Below are positions 50,376-62,755 of a DNA stretch of 64,000 nt, in pieces. Both the position numbers and the translations under genes were made by a program. The DNA comes from Enterobacter cloacae complex sp. ECNIH7. Its GTDB lineage: Bacteria; Pseudomonadota; Gammaproteobacteria; Enterobacterales; Enterobacteriaceae. The notes below the pieces were generated by a model. The model was not told where the DNA came from. It ran no database searches and was given only the letters and a program-made list of their open reading frames with translations. The stretch's first letter is position 1, and each line of letters opens with the position of its first letter. The DNA lies in the NCBI RefSeq assembly GCF_002208095.1, contig NZ_CP017990.1, positions 1,364,001 to 1,428,000 of the forward strand, in the 5' to 3' direction.

Positions 50376-51341
50376 TTATTTAACTTCTTCGCCTTTAGCC
50401 TGCATATCGGCATGGTATGAGGAGCGAACGAATGGGCCGCAGGCAGCATGGGTGAAGCCCATCGCCATCGCTTCGGCTTTCATTTCATCGAATTCGTCCG
50501 GGCTCACGTAGCGCTGTACCGGCAGGTGGTGACGGCTTGGCTGCAGATACTGTCCGAGGGTCAACATGGTCACACCGTGGCGGCGAAGATCGCGCATCAC
50601 CTCGATGATTTCATCATTGGTTTCACCCAGACCCACCATCAGACCGGACTTGGTCGGAATATGCGGATGCGCTTCTTTGAAACGCTCCAGCAGCTTCAGG
50701 GACCAGTTATAGTCAGCGCCGGGACGGACCTGACGGTAAAGACGCGGCACGTTCTCCAGGTTGTGGTTAAACACATCTGGCGGCGTTGCGGTCAGGATAT
50801 CCAGCGCACGGTCCATACGACCACGGAAGTCAGGCACCAGCGTCTCGATTTTGATGTTAGGGCTTTTCTCGCGAATGGCCGTAATGCAGTCGGCGAAGTG
50901 CTGAGCACCACCGTCACGGAGGTCGTCACGGTCAACTGACGTGATAACCACATAACGCAACGCCATGTCGGCGATGGTCTGCGCCAGTTTCTGGGGTTCG
51001 TTAGCATCAGGCGCGACTGGACGGCCATGAGCAACATCGCAGAACGGGCAGCGGCGGGTACAGATAGCACCCAGAATCATAAACGTCGCGGTACCATGAT
51101 TGAAACATTCAGCAAGGTTCGGGCAAGAGGCTTCTTCACAGACGGAGTGAAGGCCATTCTTGCGCATCGCCGCTTTGATCCCCTGGATACGCGAAGAGTC
51201 GGCCGGAAGTTTGATTTTCATCCATTCCGGTTTTCTTAACAGCGCCTCGCGCTCTGTAGCCACGTTTTTAACCGGGATAAGGGCCATTTTATCGGCATCG
51301 CGGTATTTAACACCGCGTTCCATCACAATGGGTTTACTCAT
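50376..51341 (-). CDS. lipA: Lipoyl synthase
   Basis: A 321-aa radical-SAM enzyme, the E. coli length. Auxiliary cluster Cys set is [12 protein letters not shown]; the SAM cluster is CTRRCPFC. It inserts two sulphurs into protein-bound octanoyl groups made by LipB. The C-terminal conserved Ser lies in FVRSSYHAD. It lies near lipB, separated by ybeF, as in E. coli. Confidence 0.98.
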   Translation of the reverse strand: MSKPIVMERGVKYRDADKMALIPVKNVATEREALLRKPEWMKIKLPADSSRIQGIKAAMRKNGLHSVCEEASCPNLAECFNHGTATFMILGAICTRRCPFCDVAHGRPVAPDANEPQKLAQTIADMALRYVVITSVDRDDLRDGGAQHFADCITAIREKSPNIKIETLVPDFRGRMDRALDILTATPPDVFNHNLENVPRLYRQVRPGADYNWSLKLLERFKEAHPHIPTKSGLMVGLGETNDEIIEVMRDLRRHGVTMLTLGQYLQPSRHHLPVQRYVSPDEFDEMKAEAMAMGFTHAACGPFVRSSYHADMQAKGEEVK

Positions 51342-51548
51342 AGCGTGCGTGTTCCAGTTGCGAATATCGAAGGAAAGCGTTTCAATTCAAGGGAATGTTG
51401 TATTTATCAACTATTTTTGAACGAACGACAGGCAGTATATCATTGAAACGGTCGTTAAAGCAGCCTGCCAGATCGCCAATTTGTAAAATAGTTGTTGTTT
51501 TGTGCCTTTTGCCCTGCGGGTTGCAGGGACTTGTACTGGCTAAACCTG

Positions 51549-52502
51549 TCAGAAGGCCTGACGGATAATGCGGATGACGTTTTCCAGGACCGGATCGCGC
51601 AAACTCAGCTTGTTGTAATGCAGTGAAATCTCGATAGATTCCGCATTAAGCTGACTGAGCGGGATGCTTTCCAGCGGCCAGCATTTTTGTAGCAGGCTGT
51701 ACAGGCGTGATGGCATAACGCACAGCATGTCGCTGCTGCCGATCAGGGATGCGGTGGTAAACATATTGTAACTGCTGAAGCTGATCTGACGTTCCGGGAA
51801 AATTTCATCAATACGCTGACGAAGTGCGTGATTAGATTGCCCTTCGGTCATGAAAGATGAGTGATCGTAGTTGCGCAGGTTTTCGATGGTTAACGGCTCG
51901 CTAAGAGCAGGATGCTGCTGGCGGCAAACCAGTACCAGGTTATCCGCATAAAGCACATTTTGCCCCAGCGCTCTGGCACTGAAGCTGCCGCTTTCAATAA
52001 TCAGGTCCGTCTGGAACTGGGCAAGCTGAATGTCTGGTTCATTGAGAGGCACGTTGCGAAGCAGGAGCTGCGGAGCATGTTCTTTCACGGCCTGGAAGAT
52101 CGCCGGCATCACCAGCACCCCTACAGAAGGAGAACAGCCGATGGTGATGGTTCGCTGCTTATCATAGCTTCCGGTTAAATCCAGCGCGCCCAGAATCGAC
52201 TCCAGCCCCTGACTAATGTACTCATGGAGATGCGTGGCGTAAGCCGTCGGCGTTACCCCCTGGCCCTTGCGGATAAATAATGGGTCAGGAAATATAGCGC
52301 GAAGCTTTTGGATTGACTGGCTTATTGCTGATGGCGTGAGATTAAGAATTTTCGCAGCGTTAACGATACCCTTATGGACATATACCGCCTCAAAAATAGT
52401 CAGTAAATTGAGATCAATATTACGTAAAGTCCGAAAAATTTGTGGCTTGTCTTCGCCACCGGGTTCATTCAGTCGTTTGGCTGGTAAATTATTATACTCC
52501 AC
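51549..52502 (-). CDS. ybeF: LysR-family regulator YbeF
   Basis: A 317-aa LysR-type regulator, the E. coli YbeF length. The N-terminal winged helix contains NIDLNLLTIFEAVYVHKGIV and LTPSAISQSIQKLR; the rest is a periplasmic-binding-like effector domain. Targets are not known. It is a close relative of the YbdO fragment at 38141 and of LeuO. Upstream (52503-52793) is AT-rich. Confidence 0.93.
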   Translation of the reverse strand: MEYNNLPAKRLNEPGGEDKPQIFRTLRNIDLNLLTIFEAVYVHKGIVNAAKILNLTPSAISQSIQKLRAIFPDPLFIRKGQGVTPTAYATHLHEYISQGLESILGALDLTGSYDKQRTITIGCSPSVGVLVMPAIFQAVKEHAPQLLLRNVPLNEPDIQLAQFQTDLIIESGSFSARALGQNVLYADNLVLVCRQQHPALSEPLTIENLRNYDHSSFMTEGQSNHALRQRIDEIFPERQISFSSYNMFTTASLIGSSDMLCVMPSRLYSLLQKCWPLESIPLSQLNAESIEISLHYNKLSLRDPVLENVIRIIRQAF

Positions 52503-52793
52503 GCTTTCACTCCGTATACATTCACAATATGAATGATAGTTGAATTTATTTATTATGCTTGTAGAGATTCGTAAAGTGTTGGTTTTGTTTCACTTGTTTA
52601 TCAAAAACAAACAGTTGAGTGATTTTTGCTCACGTTACTTATGCCGTGTTTGCCGTGCTTGCTGGAGGCTAAATAATATGTAGCGGTAATATTCGGGCGC
52701 TTCGAAAATATAGAATCTGTGGATTATTGTAAAGTGCAAAAGCGGTAAATAAACAGTGGCCCGCCAAATTATCGAGCCATGTTGTATGATGTA

Positions 52794-53435
52794 TTAAGCA
52801 GGGATATATTCGTATGGGGGATTGTTAAGTAGCGCTAACATCTGCTTTAAAAGCACGGGACGAATAGTTTCTGGCGTAGCGGTTTCAACCCACTGGCGTA
52901 CCTGCGTCATTTCCATGCCGGCATAGCCGCAGGGGTTAATGCGTTGGAAAGGCGCGAGGTCCATATTAATATTCAAGGCCAGGCCATGGAATGAGCAGCC
53001 TTTACGAATACGCAGCCCCAGAGAGCAGATCTTCATTTCCCCAACGTAAACGCCTGGCGCATCGGCGCGTGGATGCGCGTCAATACCATATTCCGCCAGC
53101 GTGTTGACGACAGTTTGTTCCAGTAAGGTAACCAGTTCACGTACGCCAAGCTTTCTGCGTTTCAGATTGAGCAGGACGTACATCACCTGCTGTCCGGGCC
53201 CATGATAAGTGACCTGACCGCCGCGATCGCTCTGAATAACCGGGATATCTCCCGTCATTAGCAAATGCTCTGCTTTACCCGCCTGGCCCTGCGTAAATAC
53301 TGGCAGGTGTTCGACCAGCCAGATCTCATCCGGGGTGCTGTCATCGCGTGAATCGGTGAAGTCATGCATAGCCTGGGAGACAGGCTCATAAGGTTGCAGG
53401 CCGAGGTGACGGACCAGAATTTTATCCTGATACAA
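52794..53435 (-). CDS. lipB: Octanoyl-ACP:protein octanoyltransferase
   Basis: A 213-aa enzyme with TTG start at 53435 ([14 protein letters not shown]), as in E. coli; an ATG nine codons upstream is in frame. The active-site Lys is in EMKICSLG and Cys in INPCGYAGM; the [12 protein letters not shown] motif binds octanoate. It moves octanoyl from ACP to lipoyl domains for LipA. Confidence 0.95.
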   Translation of the reverse strand: MYQDKILVRHLGLQPYEPVSQAMHDFTDSRDDSTPDEIWLVEHLPVFTQGQAGKAEHLLMTGDIPVIQSDRGGQVTYHGPGQQVMYVLLNLKRRKLGVRELVTLLEQTVVNTLAEYGIDAHPRADAPGVYVGEMKICSLGLRIRKGCSFHGLALNINMDLAPFQRINPCGYAGMEMTQVRQWVETATPETIRPVLLKQMLALLNNPPYEYIPA

Positions 53436-53529
53436 AACTGCGTCTCCGAAGACGAGGGACAAAAGGTGTGGGGGAGTATATCACAGCGGGGAGAGGGGTT
53501 ACCCGGCAAACCGGGTAACCGCAAAGGGA

Positions 53530-53793
53530 CTACAGCACCATACGAACAATTTCGATATTGCCGAGCTCTTCGTACAGCGTTTCAACCTGCTCAATGTGTG
53601 TCGCAGTGATGGTAATAGAGACAGAGTGGTAGTTGCCCTTGCTGCTTGGTTTTACTGACGGAGAGTAGTCACCCGGCGCATGGCGCTGTACCACTTCAAC
53701 CACCTGATCAACCAGCTCAGGTTTCGCCAGACCCATTACTTTGTAGGTAAATGAGGTAGGGAATTCAAGCAGTTCGTTAAGTTTGGTTTTCAT
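53530..53793 (-). CDS. ybeD: UPF0250/DUF493 protein YbeD
   Basis: An 87-aa protein, exactly the E. coli length ([21 protein letters not shown]). It has a ferredoxin-like ACT-type fold as solved for the E. coli protein and is next to lipB as usual, which suggests a link to lipoate metabolism. No catalytic motif is evident. Confidence 0.94.
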   Translation of the reverse strand: MKTKLNELLEFPTSFTYKVMGLAKPELVDQVVEVVQRHAPGDYSPSVKPSSKGNYHSVSITITATHIEQVETLYEELGNIEIVRMVL

Positions 53794-53812
53794 GTCAGCT
53801 CCGGCGTAACGT

Positions 53813-53848
53813 CAAAAAATAATAACTCCCACGTCAGGTGGGAGTTAT
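53813..53848 (-). terminator. dacA terminator
   Basis: On the minus strand TAACTCCCAC and GTGGGAGTTA pair around a 5-nt loop, followed by a T-rich run (TTATTTTTTG), 50 bp after the dacA stop. Confidence 0.85.
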
Positions 53849-53899
53849 CAGGATACTTAGTATATGGGGATCAAAATCACACTTTCAAGTGTTCAATTT

Positions 53900-55111
53900 T
53901 TAACCAAACCAGTGGTGGAACATCAATTTAATGTAATCAATGATTTTGCCGAAGAAATTGCCTTCAGGAATTTCTTGCAGGACAACCAGCGGACGCTGAT
54001 CGATCGTTTTTCCATCCAGCTGGAAGTTGATCGTGCCCACAACCTGGTTTTTCTGCAGCGGGGCATGCAGCTCGGTGCTGTTCAGCACGTAGCTGGCTTT
54101 CAGATCCTTCATGCGACCGCGTGGAATGGTCAGGTAGAGGTCTTTATCAACGCCGAGTGAAGCACGGTCGTTGTCGCCGAACCAGACGGGTTCAGACGCA
54201 AACTCTTTGCCTGCTTTCAGTGGGTTCACGGTTTCGAAGAAGCGGAAGCCCCAGGTCAGCAGTTTCTTGCTTTCTGTTTCACGACCTTTAAAGGTGCGGC
54301 CGCCCATCACGGCAGAGATCAGACGCATCTGACCTTCAGTGGCAGAGGCCACCAGGTTGTAGCCCGCTTTGTCGGTGTGGCCAGTTTTGATGCCGTCAAC
54401 GTTCAGGCTGTTATCCCACAGCAGGCCGTTACGGTTGGTCTGACGAATACCGTTGAAGGTGAACTCTTTCTCTTTATAGATAGAGTATTCGTTAGGTACA
54501 TCGCGGATCAGCGCCTGACCAATCAGGGCCATATCACGTGCGGAGCTGTACTGACCGTCTGCGTCCAGGCCGTGTACGGTCTGGAAATGGCTGTTTTTCA
54601 GACCCAGCGCGGTAACGTAGCTGTTCATCAGGCCCACAAAGGCATCCTGGCTACCGGCGGCGAAATCGGCCATCGCCACGCAGGCATCGTTACCAGACTG
54701 CAGGTTGATACCGCGAATCAGCTGGGAAACAGGAACCTGCATACCCGGCTTCAGGAACATCAGAGAGGAACCTTTGAAAACAGGGTTCCCGGTTGCCCAC
54801 GCATCGTTACCGATGGTGACCAGATCCGATTCTTTGAATTTACCTGCCTTCATCGCCTGGCCGATAACGTAGCTGGTCATCATTTTGGTCAGGCTGGCCG
54901 GGTCACGGCGGGCATCGGCATTCTGTTCTGCCAGCACTTTGCCAGAGTTGTAATCGATCAGGATGTAGGATTCCGCGTCGATTTGCGGAACGCCAGGGAT
55001 CATGGTCTTGATATTCAGGTCATCGGCGCGAGCTGCAGAGAGCGCAGCAGCGCAAAGGGCCGTGGTCAGCGCCATGCGCTGCACAAAACGAGCAGAAAAA
55101 GTGGTCTTCAT
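53900..55111 (-). CDS. dacA: D-alanyl-D-alanine carboxypeptidase, PBP5
   Basis: A 403-aa E. coli-length PBP5. Signal peptide to LSAARA; SxxK motif SLTKMM, SGNDAC (SxN) and KTGHTDKAG (KTG); the C-terminal amphipathic helix [14 protein letters not shown] anchors it to the inner membrane. It trims pentapeptides and helps cell shape. Monocistronic, ended by the hairpin above. Confidence 0.98.
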   Translation of the reverse strand: MKTTFSARFVQRMALTTALCAAALSAARADDLNIKTMIPGVPQIDAESYILIDYNSGKVLAEQNADARRDPASLTKMMTSYVIGQAMKAGKFKESDLVTIGNDAWATGNPVFKGSSLMFLKPGMQVPVSQLIRGINLQSGNDACVAMADFAAGSQDAFVGLMNSYVTALGLKNSHFQTVHGLDADGQYSSARDMALIGQALIRDVPNEYSIYKEKEFTFNGIRQTNRNGLLWDNSLNVDGIKTGHTDKAGYNLVASATEGQMRLISAVMGGRTFKGRETESKKLLTWGFRFFETVNPLKAGKEFASEPVWFGDNDRASLGVDKDLYLTIPRGRMKDLKASYVLNSTELHAPLQKNQVVGTINFQLDGKTIDQRPLVVLQEIPEGNFFGKIIDYIKLMFHHWFG

Positions 55112-55250
55112 GGTCAGAACTACGACATCCGTGATGGAATTAAAAAAAGTGCCTTACTATAGCAAATGCTATTCAGGCAGGCATCCGACTTTAAGCATGA
55201 GTTTGTGAATGTGTTTTACACTAACTGACAATTCGGATACCGCCGGTTAA

Positions 55251-56363
55251 TTATTTCGCAACAGCGATAAATGACTGAAGTTGAGCTTCATTCTGCAGAC
55301 GCTGCTGCAGGGATGCGGCCTGCGATTTGCTGGCAAACGGCCCCATCTGAATGCGCCAGACCGCGCCGTTCTGCTCAACGCGTCCCGGTACGCCAAACTG
55401 CTGGCTCAGACGCTGTTGGTACTGCTTGGCCCGGGCCTGATCGCTCACTGCGCCTACCTGAACCACATAGCTGCCGCTGGCCGCTGCTGGAGCCGCCACC
55501 GCCGCACTTTGAGTGGCCGCTGGCGCCGTTACGGGAGCCGGCTGGGTCGCTGGCGCAGCAACGGGAGCAGGGGCCGGAGTCGGCTCGCTGCCTTCCAGCA
55601 CGCCCGAGGCTAAGGTCGTCGGTGCGCCAAGAAAGCCGCTACTCTTTACCGGCGCGCCGGTAGAATCCTCGCTTTGCAGCGTGTCATTGCTGATCGGGCG
55701 AATTTCTCCCCCCGGCTGAGCAGGCTCTGCCGGAGACGAGACGCTTCCCATTCCGCCGTCAAGATTTGGGCGGTCAGGAAGGGCATAGGTCTGTTTTGCC
55801 ACCGTCGTACACGCGGTACCCGGCCCGGAGAGCGAACCATCCTGTGCGACGATAATCGGATCAATACGGACTTTGGTATTGTTCGAGGTGTTCAGGCGAT
55901 CGGCAGACGCGCGCGACAGGGAAATCACCCGGTCATTCCCGTAAGGTCCACGGTCGTTTATCCGCACGACGATCATACGGCCATTCGCCAGGTTGGTGAT
56001 ACGGGCGTAGCTCGGGATCGGCAGCGTCGGGTGTGCCGCCGTCAGCTGCATTGGGTCGAACGCTTCCCCGGAAGCCGTCAGGTTACTGCCTGGCTCGGCA
56101 TCATAAATGGCGGCAAAGCCCGCCTGACTGAAACGGGAAGGATCCTGAACAATTTTATAGCTTTTGCCATCGCGCTCGTAATCCTGATTGGCACTGGCAT
56201 TCAGCGGTTCATAAACGGGATCGGCACCGCTGATTTCAACGATCGGGCCATTACATACCGCAGGCTGCGGCGGCGCGACGGTTGCCTGTTGCTGACCATC
56301 ATCACTTGTGCAGGCCGCAAGTAAACTTGCCGCGATGCAGATCCCCAGCCACTGCTTACGCAT
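55251..56363 (-). CDS. rlpA: Septal ring lytic transglycosylase-type lipoprotein RlpA
   Basis: A 370-aa lipoprotein: signal MRKQWLGICIAASLLAACTS with lipobox LAAC; double-psi beta-barrel at about 75-165 (GEAFDPMQLTAAHPTLPIPS, VRINDRGPYG); Pro/Ala linker (about 260-300); SPOR domain at the C-terminus. SPOR binds denuded septal glycans. Catalytic activity is shown for Pseudomonas, not certain in enterics. It is 16 bp from mrdB in the same operon. Confidence 0.96.
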   Translation of the reverse strand: MRKQWLGICIAASLLAACTSDDGQQQATVAPPQPAVCNGPIVEISGADPVYEPLNASANQDYERDGKSYKIVQDPSRFSQAGFAAIYDAEPGSNLTASGEAFDPMQLTAAHPTLPIPSYARITNLANGRMIVVRINDRGPYGNDRVISLSRASADRLNTSNNTKVRIDPIIVAQDGSLSGPGTACTTVAKQTYALPDRPNLDGGMGSVSSPAEPAQPGGEIRPISNDTLQSEDSTGAPVKSSGFLGAPTTLASGVLEGSEPTPAPAPVAAPATQPAPVTAPAATQSAAVAAPAAASGSYVVQVGAVSDQARAKQYQQRLSQQFGVPGRVEQNGAVWRIQMGPFASKSQAASLQQRLQNEAQLQSFIAVAK

Positions 56364-56379
56364 TCCGATCCCCTTATTT

Positions 56380-57492
56380 TTATACGCTTTTTGACAACAT
56401 TTTTCTGTGGGTATGGATCGACATCACGATACCAAACCCGGCCATCAACACGATCAGTGCCGAGCCTCCGTAACTCACCAGCGGCAGCGGTACGCCTACC
56501 ACCGGCAGAATACCACTCACCATACCAATATTTACGAAGACATAAACGAATAAAATCAGCATCAACCCGCCGGCCATGACGCGACCAAAGGTGGTTTGCG
56601 CACGCGCTGCAATCCACAATCCCCGCATGATCAGCAGGACGTACAGCGCCAGCAATATTAAGATGCCAACCAGCCCCAGCTCTTCCGCCAGTACCGCAAA
56701 GATAAAGTCGGTGTGGCGTTCCGGTAAAAACTCCAGCTGCGACTGCGTGCCGTGCAGCCAGCCTTTACCGCGCAGGCCGCCGGAGCCAATCGCAATCTTG
56801 GACTGAATAATATGATAGCCCGCGCCCAGCGGATCGGTTTCCGGATCGAGCAGCATCATGACGCGCTGGCGCTGGTAATCATGCATCAGGAAGAACCAGA
56901 GGATAGGAATGAACGCCGCAATCAGCACCACCGCGATACCAATCAGGCGCCAGCTCAGTCCTGACAGGAAAAGGACAAACAGGCCGGAGAGGGCGATAAG
57001 GATTGAAGTACCGAGGTCAGGCTGTGCCGCAACCAGCAGCGTCGGCAGGAAAATCAGCACCAGCGCGATGGCGGTATTTTTCAGCGACGGCGGACAGACG
57101 TCACGGTTGATAAAGCGTGCCACCATCAATGGAACGGCGATTTTGGCAATTTCCGAAGGCTGGAAGCGGACAACGCCCAGATCCAGCCAGCGCTGCGCCC
57201 CTTTTGAAATGGCGCCAAACGCATCTACCGCAACCAGCAAAATAATACAGAAGATGTAGAGATAGGGCGCCCAGCCTTCGTAGACGCGCGGCGGGATTTG
57301 CGCCATCACTACCATGATGATCAGACCCATGGCGATCTGGCCGATTTTGCGCTCCATCATGCCGATGTCCTGGCCGCTGGCGCTCCAGATAACCAGGGCG
57401 CTGTACACCAACAGAGCCAGCAGGATCAGCAGCATGGCTGGGTCGATGTGGATTTTATCCCACAGCGATTTTTTATTTGGATTATCCGTCAT
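56380..57492 (-). CDS. mrdB: Peptidoglycan glycosyltransferase RodA
   Basis: A 370-aa SEDS polymerase with ten membrane helices, E. coli length. It contains [17 protein letters not shown] and the essential Asp in QPDLGT. It makes glycan strands for cell elongation together with PBP2. It starts two bases after the mrdA stop, so the two are coupled. Confidence 0.98.
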   Translation of the reverse strand: MTDNPNKKSLWDKIHIDPAMLLILLALLVYSALVIWSASGQDIGMMERKIGQIAMGLIIMVVMAQIPPRVYEGWAPYLYIFCIILLVAVDAFGAISKGAQRWLDLGVVRFQPSEIAKIAVPLMVARFINRDVCPPSLKNTAIALVLIFLPTLLVAAQPDLGTSILIALSGLFVLFLSGLSWRLIGIAVVLIAAFIPILWFFLMHDYQRQRVMMLLDPETDPLGAGYHIIQSKIAIGSGGLRGKGWLHGTQSQLEFLPERHTDFIFAVLAEELGLVGILILLALYVLLIMRGLWIAARAQTTFGRVMAGGLMLILFVYVFVNIGMVSGILPVVGVPLPLVSYGGSALIVLMAGFGIVMSIHTHRKMLSKSV

Positions 57493-57494
57493 GA

Positions 57495-59396
57495 TTATTG
57501 GTCCTCCGCCGCAGCGGCGGCCGGGTTTTCAGCCGGCAGTTCGGTGTTGTTATCACCCAGCATAATGTGGTCAAGGATCTGGCGCATGATGGTCCCTACT
57601 GCTGGTCCGGCACCGCCGTTCTCCAGAATCATCGCCACCGCGACCTGCGGGTTATCATAAGGGGCAAACGCCGTCATCAGCTTATGGTCACGCAGACGTT
57701 CAGCAATGCGGTGCGCGTTATAGGTTTCGTTGGCTTTCAGACCAAACACCTGCGCGGTACCGGACTTTGCGGCCACTTTGTACGGCGTACCGGCGAAGTA
57801 CTTATGCGCGGTCCCATTCGGGCGGTTTGCCACGCCGTACATACCGTCTTTAGCAATTTCCCAGAAGCCGGAATGGATGTCACCCACCGGGGCCTCGTGC
57901 GGCTGATTCCACGGCACTTTTTTGCCGTCTTCAACCGTGCTCTGCAGCAGATGAGGCACTTTTACCACGCCGTCATTGATGAGGATCATCATGGCTTTGT
58001 TCATCTGAATCGGCGTCGCTGTCCAGTAACCCTGGCCGATACCCACCGGAATGGTATCACCCTGATACCACGGTTTTTTAAAGCGCTTCAGCTTCCATTC
58101 ACGCGTTGGCATGTTACCAGAACGTTCTTCTGAAAGGTCCACGCCGGTGTAATGCCCGTAGCCGAATTTGCTCATCCACTCTGACAGACGGTCGATACCC
58201 ATGTCATAGGCCACCTGATAGAAGAAGGTATCCGCAGACTCCTCCAGCGATTTGGTGACGTTCAGATGACCGTGGCCCCATTTTTTCCAGTCACGATAGC
58301 GCTTGTCTGAACCCGGCAGCTGCCACCAGCCCGGGTCAAACAGGCTGGTATTACGGTTGATGACGCCAGCACTCAGCGCAGAGACCGCCACGTACGGTTT
58401 AACCGTTGATGCCGGCGGGTAAACCCCTTGCGTAGCGCGGTTCACCAGCGGCGTGTTCGGGTCATTCAGCAGACCGGAATAGTCTTTACTGGAAATGCCG
58501 TCAACAAAGAGGTTCGGGTCATAGCTAGGCATGGAGACCATTGCCAGGATACCGCCGGTACGAGGATCGGTGACCACAACGGCTGCACGGCTACCCGCCA
58601 GCAGGGTCTCGATGTACTGCTGAAGTTTGAGGTCGAGCGTCAGATAGACGTCATGCCCCGCCTGAGGCGGCACTTCTTTCAGCTGGCGGATCACGCGGCC
58701 GCGGTTGTTAACTTCAACCTCTTCATAGCCGGTTTGTCCGTGCAGAACGTCTTCGTAGTAACGTTCGATCCCCAGCTTACCGATATCGTGCGTAGCAGCG
58801 TAGTTGGCCAGCTTGCCGTCTTTATCAAGGCGGTCGACGTCTTTGTCGTTAATCTTGGAAACGTAGCCAATCACATGCGTCAGCGCGGAGCCGTAGGGAT
58901 AGTAGCGACGCTTATATCCCTTCACTTCCACGCCGGGGAAACGGTACTGATTCACCGCAAAGCGGGCCACCTGGACTTCCGTAAGATTGGTTTTAACCGG
59001 AATCGAGGTGAAGCGGTGAGAGCGGGCGCGCTCTTTTTTGAAGGCCGCGATATCGTCATCGTTAAGGTCGACAACGCTTTTCAGCGCTTCCAGCGTATCC
59101 TGAACATTATCGACTTTTTCCGGCATCATCTCGATTTGATAGATGGTGCGGTTCAACGCCAGCGGTGTGCCGTTACGATCGTAAATAATGCCGCGGCTGG
59201 GTGCGATAGGCACCAGCTTAATGCGGTTTTCGTTTGAACGCGTCTGGTAGTCGGTAAAGCGGACAATTTGCAGATTATAGAGGTTGGCGATCAGCACGCC
59301 GGTAAGCAGCAAAATCCCGGTAAAGGCGACCAGCGCCCGGCGCACAAACAGCGCGGACTCAGCCGTATAGTCGCGAAAAGAATTCTGTAGTTTCAT
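57495..59396 (-). CDS. mrdA: Peptidoglycan transpeptidase PBP2
   Basis: A 633-aa E. coli-length class B PBP. N-terminal membrane anchor at about 20-42; pedestal domain; transpeptidase domain with SxxK in [14 protein letters not shown] and KSGTAQ. It cross-links peptidoglycan during elongation as RodA's partner. Confidence 0.98.
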   Translation of the reverse strand: MKLQNSFRDYTAESALFVRRALVAFTGILLLTGVLIANLYNLQIVRFTDYQTRSNENRIKLVPIAPSRGIIYDRNGTPLALNRTIYQIEMMPEKVDNVQDTLEALKSVVDLNDDDIAAFKKERARSHRFTSIPVKTNLTEVQVARFAVNQYRFPGVEVKGYKRRYYPYGSALTHVIGYVSKINDKDVDRLDKDGKLANYAATHDIGKLGIERYYEDVLHGQTGYEEVEVNNRGRVIRQLKEVPPQAGHDVYLTLDLKLQQYIETLLAGSRAAVVVTDPRTGGILAMVSMPSYDPNLFVDGISSKDYSGLLNDPNTPLVNRATQGVYPPASTVKPYVAVSALSAGVINRNTSLFDPGWWQLPGSDKRYRDWKKWGHGHLNVTKSLEESADTFFYQVAYDMGIDRLSEWMSKFGYGHYTGVDLSEERSGNMPTREWKLKRFKKPWYQGDTIPVGIGQGYWTATPIQMNKAMMILINDGVVKVPHLLQSTVEDGKKVPWNQPHEAPVGDIHSGFWEIAKDGMYGVANRPNGTAHKYFAGTPYKVAAKSGTAQVFGLKANETYNAHRIAERLRDHKLMTAFAPYDNPQVAVAMILENGGAGPAVGTIMRQILDHIMLGDNNTELPAENPAAAAAEDQ

Positions 59397-59424
59397 CCGC
59401 TGCTTAATCTACCCTGGTCAGTCA

Positions 59425-59892
59425 TTACTCGCGGTGATAGGGGTGGTTGGTAGTAATGCTCCACGCGCGATACAGGCTTTCTGCCACCAGTACCCGAACG
59501 AGCGGGTGGGGAAGCGTCAGCGCGGAGAGAGACCAACTTTGTTCAGCCGCCGCTTTGCAGGCAGGGGATAACCCTTCTGGTCCGCCAATCAACAGACTGA
59601 CGTCACGACCATCCTGCTTCCAGCGCTCCAGTTCTTGCGCCAGCTGCGGCGTATCCCAGGGTTTACCTGGAATATCGAGGGTGACGATGCGGTTTTTGCC
59701 TGCGGCAGCCAGCATCAGTTCGCCCTCTTTATCGAGAATACGTTTGATATCAGCGTTCTTGCCGCGCTTACCGGCGGGAATTTCCACCAGCTCGAACGGC
59801 ATGTCTTTTGGAAAACGACGCAGATATTCAGTAAAACCGGTTTGTACCCAGTCCGGCATTTTGGTGCCGACGGCGACCAGCTGTAACTTCAC
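59425..59892 (-). CDS. rlmH: 23S rRNA pseudouridine-1915 N3-methyltransferase
   Basis: A 155-aa SPOUT methyltransferase, E. coli length ([24 protein letters not shown]). SAM knot residues are in [11 protein letters not shown] and [18 protein letters not shown]. It methylates pseudouridine 1915 in helix 69. It lies four bases after rsfS. Confidence 0.97.
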   Translation of the reverse strand: MKLQLVAVGTKMPDWVQTGFTEYLRRFPKDMPFELVEIPAGKRGKNADIKRILDKEGELMLAAAGKNRIVTLDIPGKPWDTPQLAQELERWKQDGRDVSLLIGGPEGLSPACKAAAEQSWSLSALTLPHPLVRVLVAESLYRAWSITTNHPYHRE

Positions 59893-59895
59893 GCA

Positions 59896-60432
<537 letters not shown>

Positions 60433-60482
60433 TTACCCTGTCAAGGCAGGATAAACAATAAGCCGCTTTTTATGCTCTCCGG

Positions 60483-61139
60483 CTATTCATCTGCGCTTTT
60501 CTGATACAAACCGTGCGCGTGGATATAGGCCAGCACCGGGGTTGGCAGCAGATCGTCACACGCTAAACCCTGCTGTAAACGCTCGCGAATGAGAGTCGCA
60601 GAGATATCGAACCACGGCGTTTCCGCCAGATAGATCTTCCCGGCAGGCTGGTTGTGAAGATCTTCAACAGTATCGGTGAGATGGTCCTCCAGCCACTGCT
60701 GGTACTGCTCTTCGCGCATGGTCAGCGGATAGCCAGGACGGCGGCAGACGAGCAGGTGGCTGTTCTCCAGGATGGTTTCATACTGATGCCACGTGGGGAA
60801 ATTCAGCAGTGAATCCTGGCCGATGATAAAGGCAAGCGGCTGGTCTGGTCCTTGTTCGGCGCGCCACTCCTGAAGCGTCTGAGACGTCCAGGAGGGCGTG
60901 TCGCGACGCAGCTCACGCTCGTCAAGTCGGAAGAGCGGTTTATCTGCGATGGCAAGGGCAAGCATCTCTTTTCGCTGCTCGCTAGTCGCCTCGGGCTGTG
61001 GACGATGGGGCGGGACATTGTTGGGCATGATGGTGACGCGCTGAAGTCCGATCAGATTCGCCAGAATTTCAACCGGCTTCAGATGCCCGTAATGTACCGG
61101 GTCGAAGGTGCCGCCATATAAGGCCTGTAAAGAATGCAT
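60483..61139 (-). CDS. nadD: Nicotinate-nucleotide adenylyltransferase
   Basis: A 218-aa enzyme ([21 protein letters not shown]) with the nucleotidyltransferase motif [11 protein letters not shown] and the [10 protein letters not shown] signature. It adenylates nicotinate mononucleotide in NAD synthesis. ATG 61139 begins just after the holA stop; ATG 61148 is also in frame. E. coli has 213 aa. Confidence 0.96.
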   Translation of the reverse strand: MHSLQALYGGTFDPVHYGHLKPVEILANLIGLQRVTIMPNNVPPHRPQPEATSEQRKEMLALAIADKPLFRLDERELRRDTPSWTSQTLQEWRAEQGPDQPLAFIIGQDSLLNFPTWHQYETILENSHLLVCRRPGYPLTMREEQYQQWLEDHLTDTVEDLHNQPAGKIYLAETPWFDISATLIRERLQQGLACDDLLPTPVLAYIHAHGLYQKSADE

Positions 61140-61140
61140 G

Positions 61141-62172
61141 CTATCCATCAATAAAAACGTCTGCCAGCGCTTTGTGGCAGAGCAGCAGGGAAAGGCTTTC
61201 CAGCTCCGCCCAGACCGACTGGCCGTAATCTTGTTTTAACGTGAGCTCAGCGCGCATCAGAAGCTGCACAGCCTGACGAAGCTGTTCATGACTCAGGCGG
61301 TTGACGGCCTCGGTGGTCAAAGCCCGGCGATTTTGCCACACGCGGTGTTTATCAAACAGCGAACGCAGCGGCGTATGGGCTGACTGACGCTTGAGCGTAA
61401 TCAGCAGCAGCAATTCGCGCTGCAGCGTACGCAGCAAAATAACCGGTTCGCTCCCTTCGAGACGCAGCTGTTGCAGAATATGCAGGGCGCGTTTGCTTTT
61501 CGCCGACAGCAGCGCGTCCACCCAGTGGAACGGCGTGAAGTGCGCCGCGTCGTTAACGGCCTGCTCGACGCGCGGCAAGGTCAGCTTGCCATCCGGCCAG
61601 AGCAGGGAGAGTCTGTCCAGCGCCTGCGCCAGGGCCAGCAGGTTACCTTCATAGCAGTAGCAGAGCAGTTGGTTCGCCGCATCATCCAGCTGAAGGTTGT
61701 TCTGCTTCGCTCTCGCTGCCACCCATTTGGGCAGATGCGCCTGTTCAGGCGTCTGACAGGTCACCTGCACCGCGTGGGCAGCGAGTTGGGTGAACCACGC
61801 CGCATTTTCCTGCGCTTTGGTGAGCTTGCTGCCGCGCACAATCAGCAGCAGATCGCTGTGAAGCAGGCTGACCAGCGTGGCCAGCTGTTCATTGATGGCC
61901 GCGTTAGGGCCGTTCTCAGGCAGCAGGATCTGAATAGTCTGGCGCGACGCAAAAAGGCTCATCGCCTGACAGAGTGAGAAGAGGTCATTCCAGTCGGTGT
62001 TGTTATCCAGCTGGACGGTGTGGTGCTCATCGAAGCCCTGAGAGGCGGCCTCATGCCGCACGGCATCCAGGCTTTCCTGAAGTAATAACGGATCGTTTCC
62101 AAGAAGCAGATACGCCGCGCGCAGCCCTTCTTTGAGCTGCGCGCGGAGTTGTTCAGGATACAGCCTGATCAT
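61141..62172 (-). CDS. holA: DNA polymerase III delta subunit
   Basis: A 343-aa clamp-loader subunit, E. coli length, starting [31 protein letters not shown]. It opens the beta clamp. Its ATG overlaps the lptE stop. It has the AAA+ fold with a degenerate ATP site, so it lacks a Walker A as is normal for delta. Confidence 0.97.
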   Translation of the reverse strand: MIRLYPEQLRAQLKEGLRAAYLLLGNDPLLLQESLDAVRHEAASQGFDEHHTVQLDNNTDWNDLFSLCQAMSLFASRQTIQILLPENGPNAAINEQLATLVSLLHSDLLLIVRGSKLTKAQENAAWFTQLAAHAVQVTCQTPEQAHLPKWVAARAKQNNLQLDDAANQLLCYCYEGNLLALAQALDRLSLLWPDGKLTLPRVEQAVNDAAHFTPFHWVDALLSAKSKRALHILQQLRLEGSEPVILLRTLQRELLLLITLKRQSAHTPLRSLFDKHRVWQNRRALTTEAVNRLSHEQLRQAVQLLMRAELTLKQDYGQSVWAELESLSLLLCHKALADVFIDG

Positions 62173-62741
62173 CATTTACCCAGAGAGTTAGCAGCAGGAA
62201 GCGTGCCGGCAACGGGTTTTTCAACAATGTCAGAGCCTTGTCTGGTAGACGCTGCAATACCTGGCAGTTTACGGATCAGCTGTTCCGCCGCCTTGTCGTA
62301 CATTTCGTTGATGATAATCTGCTGTTCGGCATCTTTTGCCAGCGCCGTCTGCGGGTTATCGAAGAACGAACGGTACACTTTCGTGCTGATCGGATAGATG
62401 TCTTTACCCGGGATCAGGACCGCTGCGTTGACCGTCAGCACCATCTGATATTCAGCTGTACGGCCATCCTGGAAGATAGAGGCCGTATCTCTCGACAGAC
62501 CACTTCCTGTAACGCGCAGAGACGGTACATCCTGGCGCAGCGTTTGTTTCTCAACAAGCTCAACGCCGTTCAGACGCAGCTGATTACGAATTGCCCGGCT
62601 GAGTGGACCATTCGGATCTGATGAGTCGAAAATCATCGTTTTCATCTCAGCAGGCACCGCCGTGGTATTGCGCAGGTGCCAGCCACAGCCGGCGGTGACA
62701 AGCACCGCCAGTGATAAGAGTATTGTTGCCAGTTGTCGCAC
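62172..62741 (-). CDS. lptE: LPS-assembly lipoprotein
   Basis: A 189-aa lipoprotein with signal [19 protein letters not shown] and lipobox TAGC (Cys19). Mature residues [17 protein letters not shown] and [15 protein letters not shown] match LptE. It plugs the LptD barrel and guides LPS to the outer membrane. The C-terminal tail is shorter than E. coli (193 aa). Confidence 0.97.
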   Translation of the reverse strand: MRQLATILLSLAVLVTAGCGWHLRNTTAVPAEMKTMIFDSSDPNGPLSRAIRNQLRLNGVELVEKQTLRQDVPSLRVTGSGLSRDTASIFQDGRTAEYQMVLTVNAAVLIPGKDIYPISTKVYRSFFDNPQTALAKDAEQQIIINEMYDKAAEQLIRKLPGIAASTRQGSDIVEKPVAGTLPAANSLGK

Positions 62742-62755
62742 GTTTCCTCCCGCGC